Assembly (NCBI RefSeq): GCF_027925445.1
Contig: NZ_AP027149.1
Coordinates: 3,918,501 to 3,982,500 of the forward strand
DNA from: Methylocystis bryophila
GTDB lineage: Bacteria > Pseudomonadota > Alphaproteobacteria > Rhizobiales > Beijerinckiaceae
DNA: 64,000 nt
Direction of reading: 5' to 3'
The position numbers were made by a program, and so were the translations under genes. Below, piece after piece: positions 63,133 to 64,000 of the stretch (position 1 is its first letter; each line of letters starts with the position of its first letter). The notes under the pieces are model-generated. The model had not been told where the DNA came from and did no database searches. It saw only the letters and a list, made by a program, of their open reading frames with translations.

Positions 63133-63330
63133 TCAGAAGCGGCCAAAATCAGCGGGGAGAGTCTCAGCAACCGCGCGCCTTTGCTCGTCCGTCAATGCGT
63201 TGTCCCAAATCCACGCTGCGACCGCGACCGCCTGCGCCGAAATCTCCTGATGTCTTGGCAGCTTGTCTTCAAGAAGCTGCACGAAGGCTACTCCCATTAT
63301 GGCAGTGCCTTCGTCGAGTTCGAACAACAT
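63133..63330 (-). CDS. Small hypothetical protein
   Basis: A 65-aa helical protein: QLLEDKLPRHQEISAQAVAVAAWIWDNALTDEQRRAVAETLP in parts. AGGAG precedes the ATG with 8-base spacing, which supports expression. Not recognised. Same strand as the GlcG-like gene 180 bp downstream. Confidence 0.5.
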   Translation of the reverse strand: MLFELDEGTAIMGVAFVQLLEDKLPRHQEISAQAVAVAAWIWDNALTDEQRRAVAETLPADFGRF

Positions 63331-63758
63331 GTGTCGGCTCCTTGCCTATCTGAATTTGCTTCAGGCCCGGACTCTGCCTGTTGGGCGCCGCGAGAAAAAT
63401 GCGGGCGAGACCGGGCCCCCTGCGGGATATATAAGCGCAGGATGATGGGGATTGAGTGCTGGATAAAAGGCCGCTGCGCGCCCAATATGTAAATCGGCAT
63501 GGTGCAATAACCCCAGAGGTATCTACTCGTTCAAATAAATTCAGTTGCTTGAACCGTGACCCCGTGCCGATCGGCGTAGAAACCCCGCAGCGAAAACACA
63601 TCTGGCGGATGATATCGCCGGGGCGGTTCTTTGCAGTCGCTGAACGTATGGCTACGCCCAAGACCGGGGCGATTGGATGAGCTTCGGGGCGGAACTTACC
63701 CAAAGAGAACGCGTGAGCGCCCGTCGCAACTGCCTTATAAGCCGGGGTGGAGAGAATC
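63331..63758. other. Intergenic region, nothing supported
   Basis: 428 bp. Frames on both strands are short and show no family signature; a minus-strand open frame across 63269-63760 overlaps the supported small gene in a different frame and reads as noise. Confidence 0.4.
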
Positions 63759-64000
63759 ATGCTTGGCGCGGCCGTCTCACGTGATTTTGGCGGTCACGAC
63801 TTGGTGCGCCTCTCGACTTTCGGCTTTCTCGCCAGGTCCCGCTGGTTTTCCTTTCTCATTTTTTTCGAACTTGTGGTTTTCGGTCCCGTTTTGCTCAGTG
63901 CGCCAGCTCTCGCCAAGAACGACCTCTGGATGGGTTGCCGCGGTACGGACCTCGACGCGCGGATAACAAGTTGCTCGCAGCTTATTACGCGCGAAAAGCG
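63759..64000 (+). CDS. Secreted TPR-like protein, N-terminal part (runs off window)
   Basis: 80 residues visible. N-terminal charged region, a hydrophobic export segment (WFSFLIFFELVVFGPVLLSAPALA, residues about 28-51), then DLDARITSCSQLITREK. That last pattern (D-x-D-x-RI-x-x-C-x-x-LI) begins many secreted tetratricopeptide proteins of Rhizobiales. The unusually long n-region leaves the start uncertain; GAGAG lies just upstream. Confidence 0.6.
   Translation, partial: MLGAAVSRDFGGHDLVRLSTFGFLARSRWFSFLIFFELVVFGPVLLSAPALAKNDLWMGCRGTDLDARITSCSQLITREK

Overview
The window is GC-rich alphaproteobacterial chromosome. Several genes point to the order Hyphomicrobiales (Rhizobiales): a PopZ-like polar organiser next to pcm, an LdtR-type MarR regulator next to a DUF6163-like membrane protein, a CIRCE-controlled groESL operon, the aroQ-accB-accC cluster, and RIME/BIME-like intergenic palindromes. 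No gene in the window fixes the genus. This placement is inference from gene content and order, not from a database search.

Layout. 1-2.1 kb: start of metF, an ArsR-methyltransferase fusion regulator with an operator-like palindrome, and a Spy/CpxP-like periplasmic protein. 2.4-9.0 kb: a one-direction cluster of four SGNH-type esterase/acyltransferase proteins and a small membrane protein around one MBOAT O-acyltransferase; this looks like a machine for acylating an exported glycan. 9.1-13.2 kb: panE, then a 1547-bp insertion sequence that has rewritten the 3' end of an MFS transporter gene, and a DUF2267 gene. 13.3-22.2 kb: core genes (accC, accB, aroQ, a DsbA-like oxidoreductase, lptD, lptG; divergent pepA). 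22.4-33.2 kb: an accessory region with an IS5-type remnant, a broken and an intact SDR gene with a divergent TetR regulator, a second identical copy of the 1547-bp IS, a TumE/TumA-like toxin-antitoxin pair, an orphan Imm11-like gene, secreted and membrane proteins of unknown function, and a DUF4062 (TIR-like) protein. Six copies of a ~190-bp non-coding element with terminal inverted repeats sit between these genes, all in the same orientation.

33.2-50.6 kb: mostly core metabolism and cell biology (DadA-like oxidoreductase, etfBA, 3-hydroxybutyryl-CoA dehydrogenase, trmD, cysK, MBL hydrolase, FtsB/DivIC-like protein, PopZ, Pcm, RidA, MoeB, an AhpC-type peroxiredoxin, an amino acid permease), broken up by RIME/BIME-like repeats that in places supply the stop codons of neighbouring genes. 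50.5-59.3 kb: photolyase, PpiD-like foldase, trpE, the DUF6163-like and LdtR pair, trpG and trpD, then tRNA-Thr(TGT). 59.4-64 kb: a degraded quinone-reductase relic, CIRCE, groES-groEL with a terminator, a GlcG/HbpS-like protein, a small ORF, and the start of a secreted protein that runs off the window.

The most interesting parts are the multi-SGNH/MBOAT locus, the six-copy element family, and the divergent pair (membrane protein / DUF4062 protein) around a 32-bp dyad. The last may be an uncharacterised conflict or signalling module, but that is a hypothesis from domain type and context.
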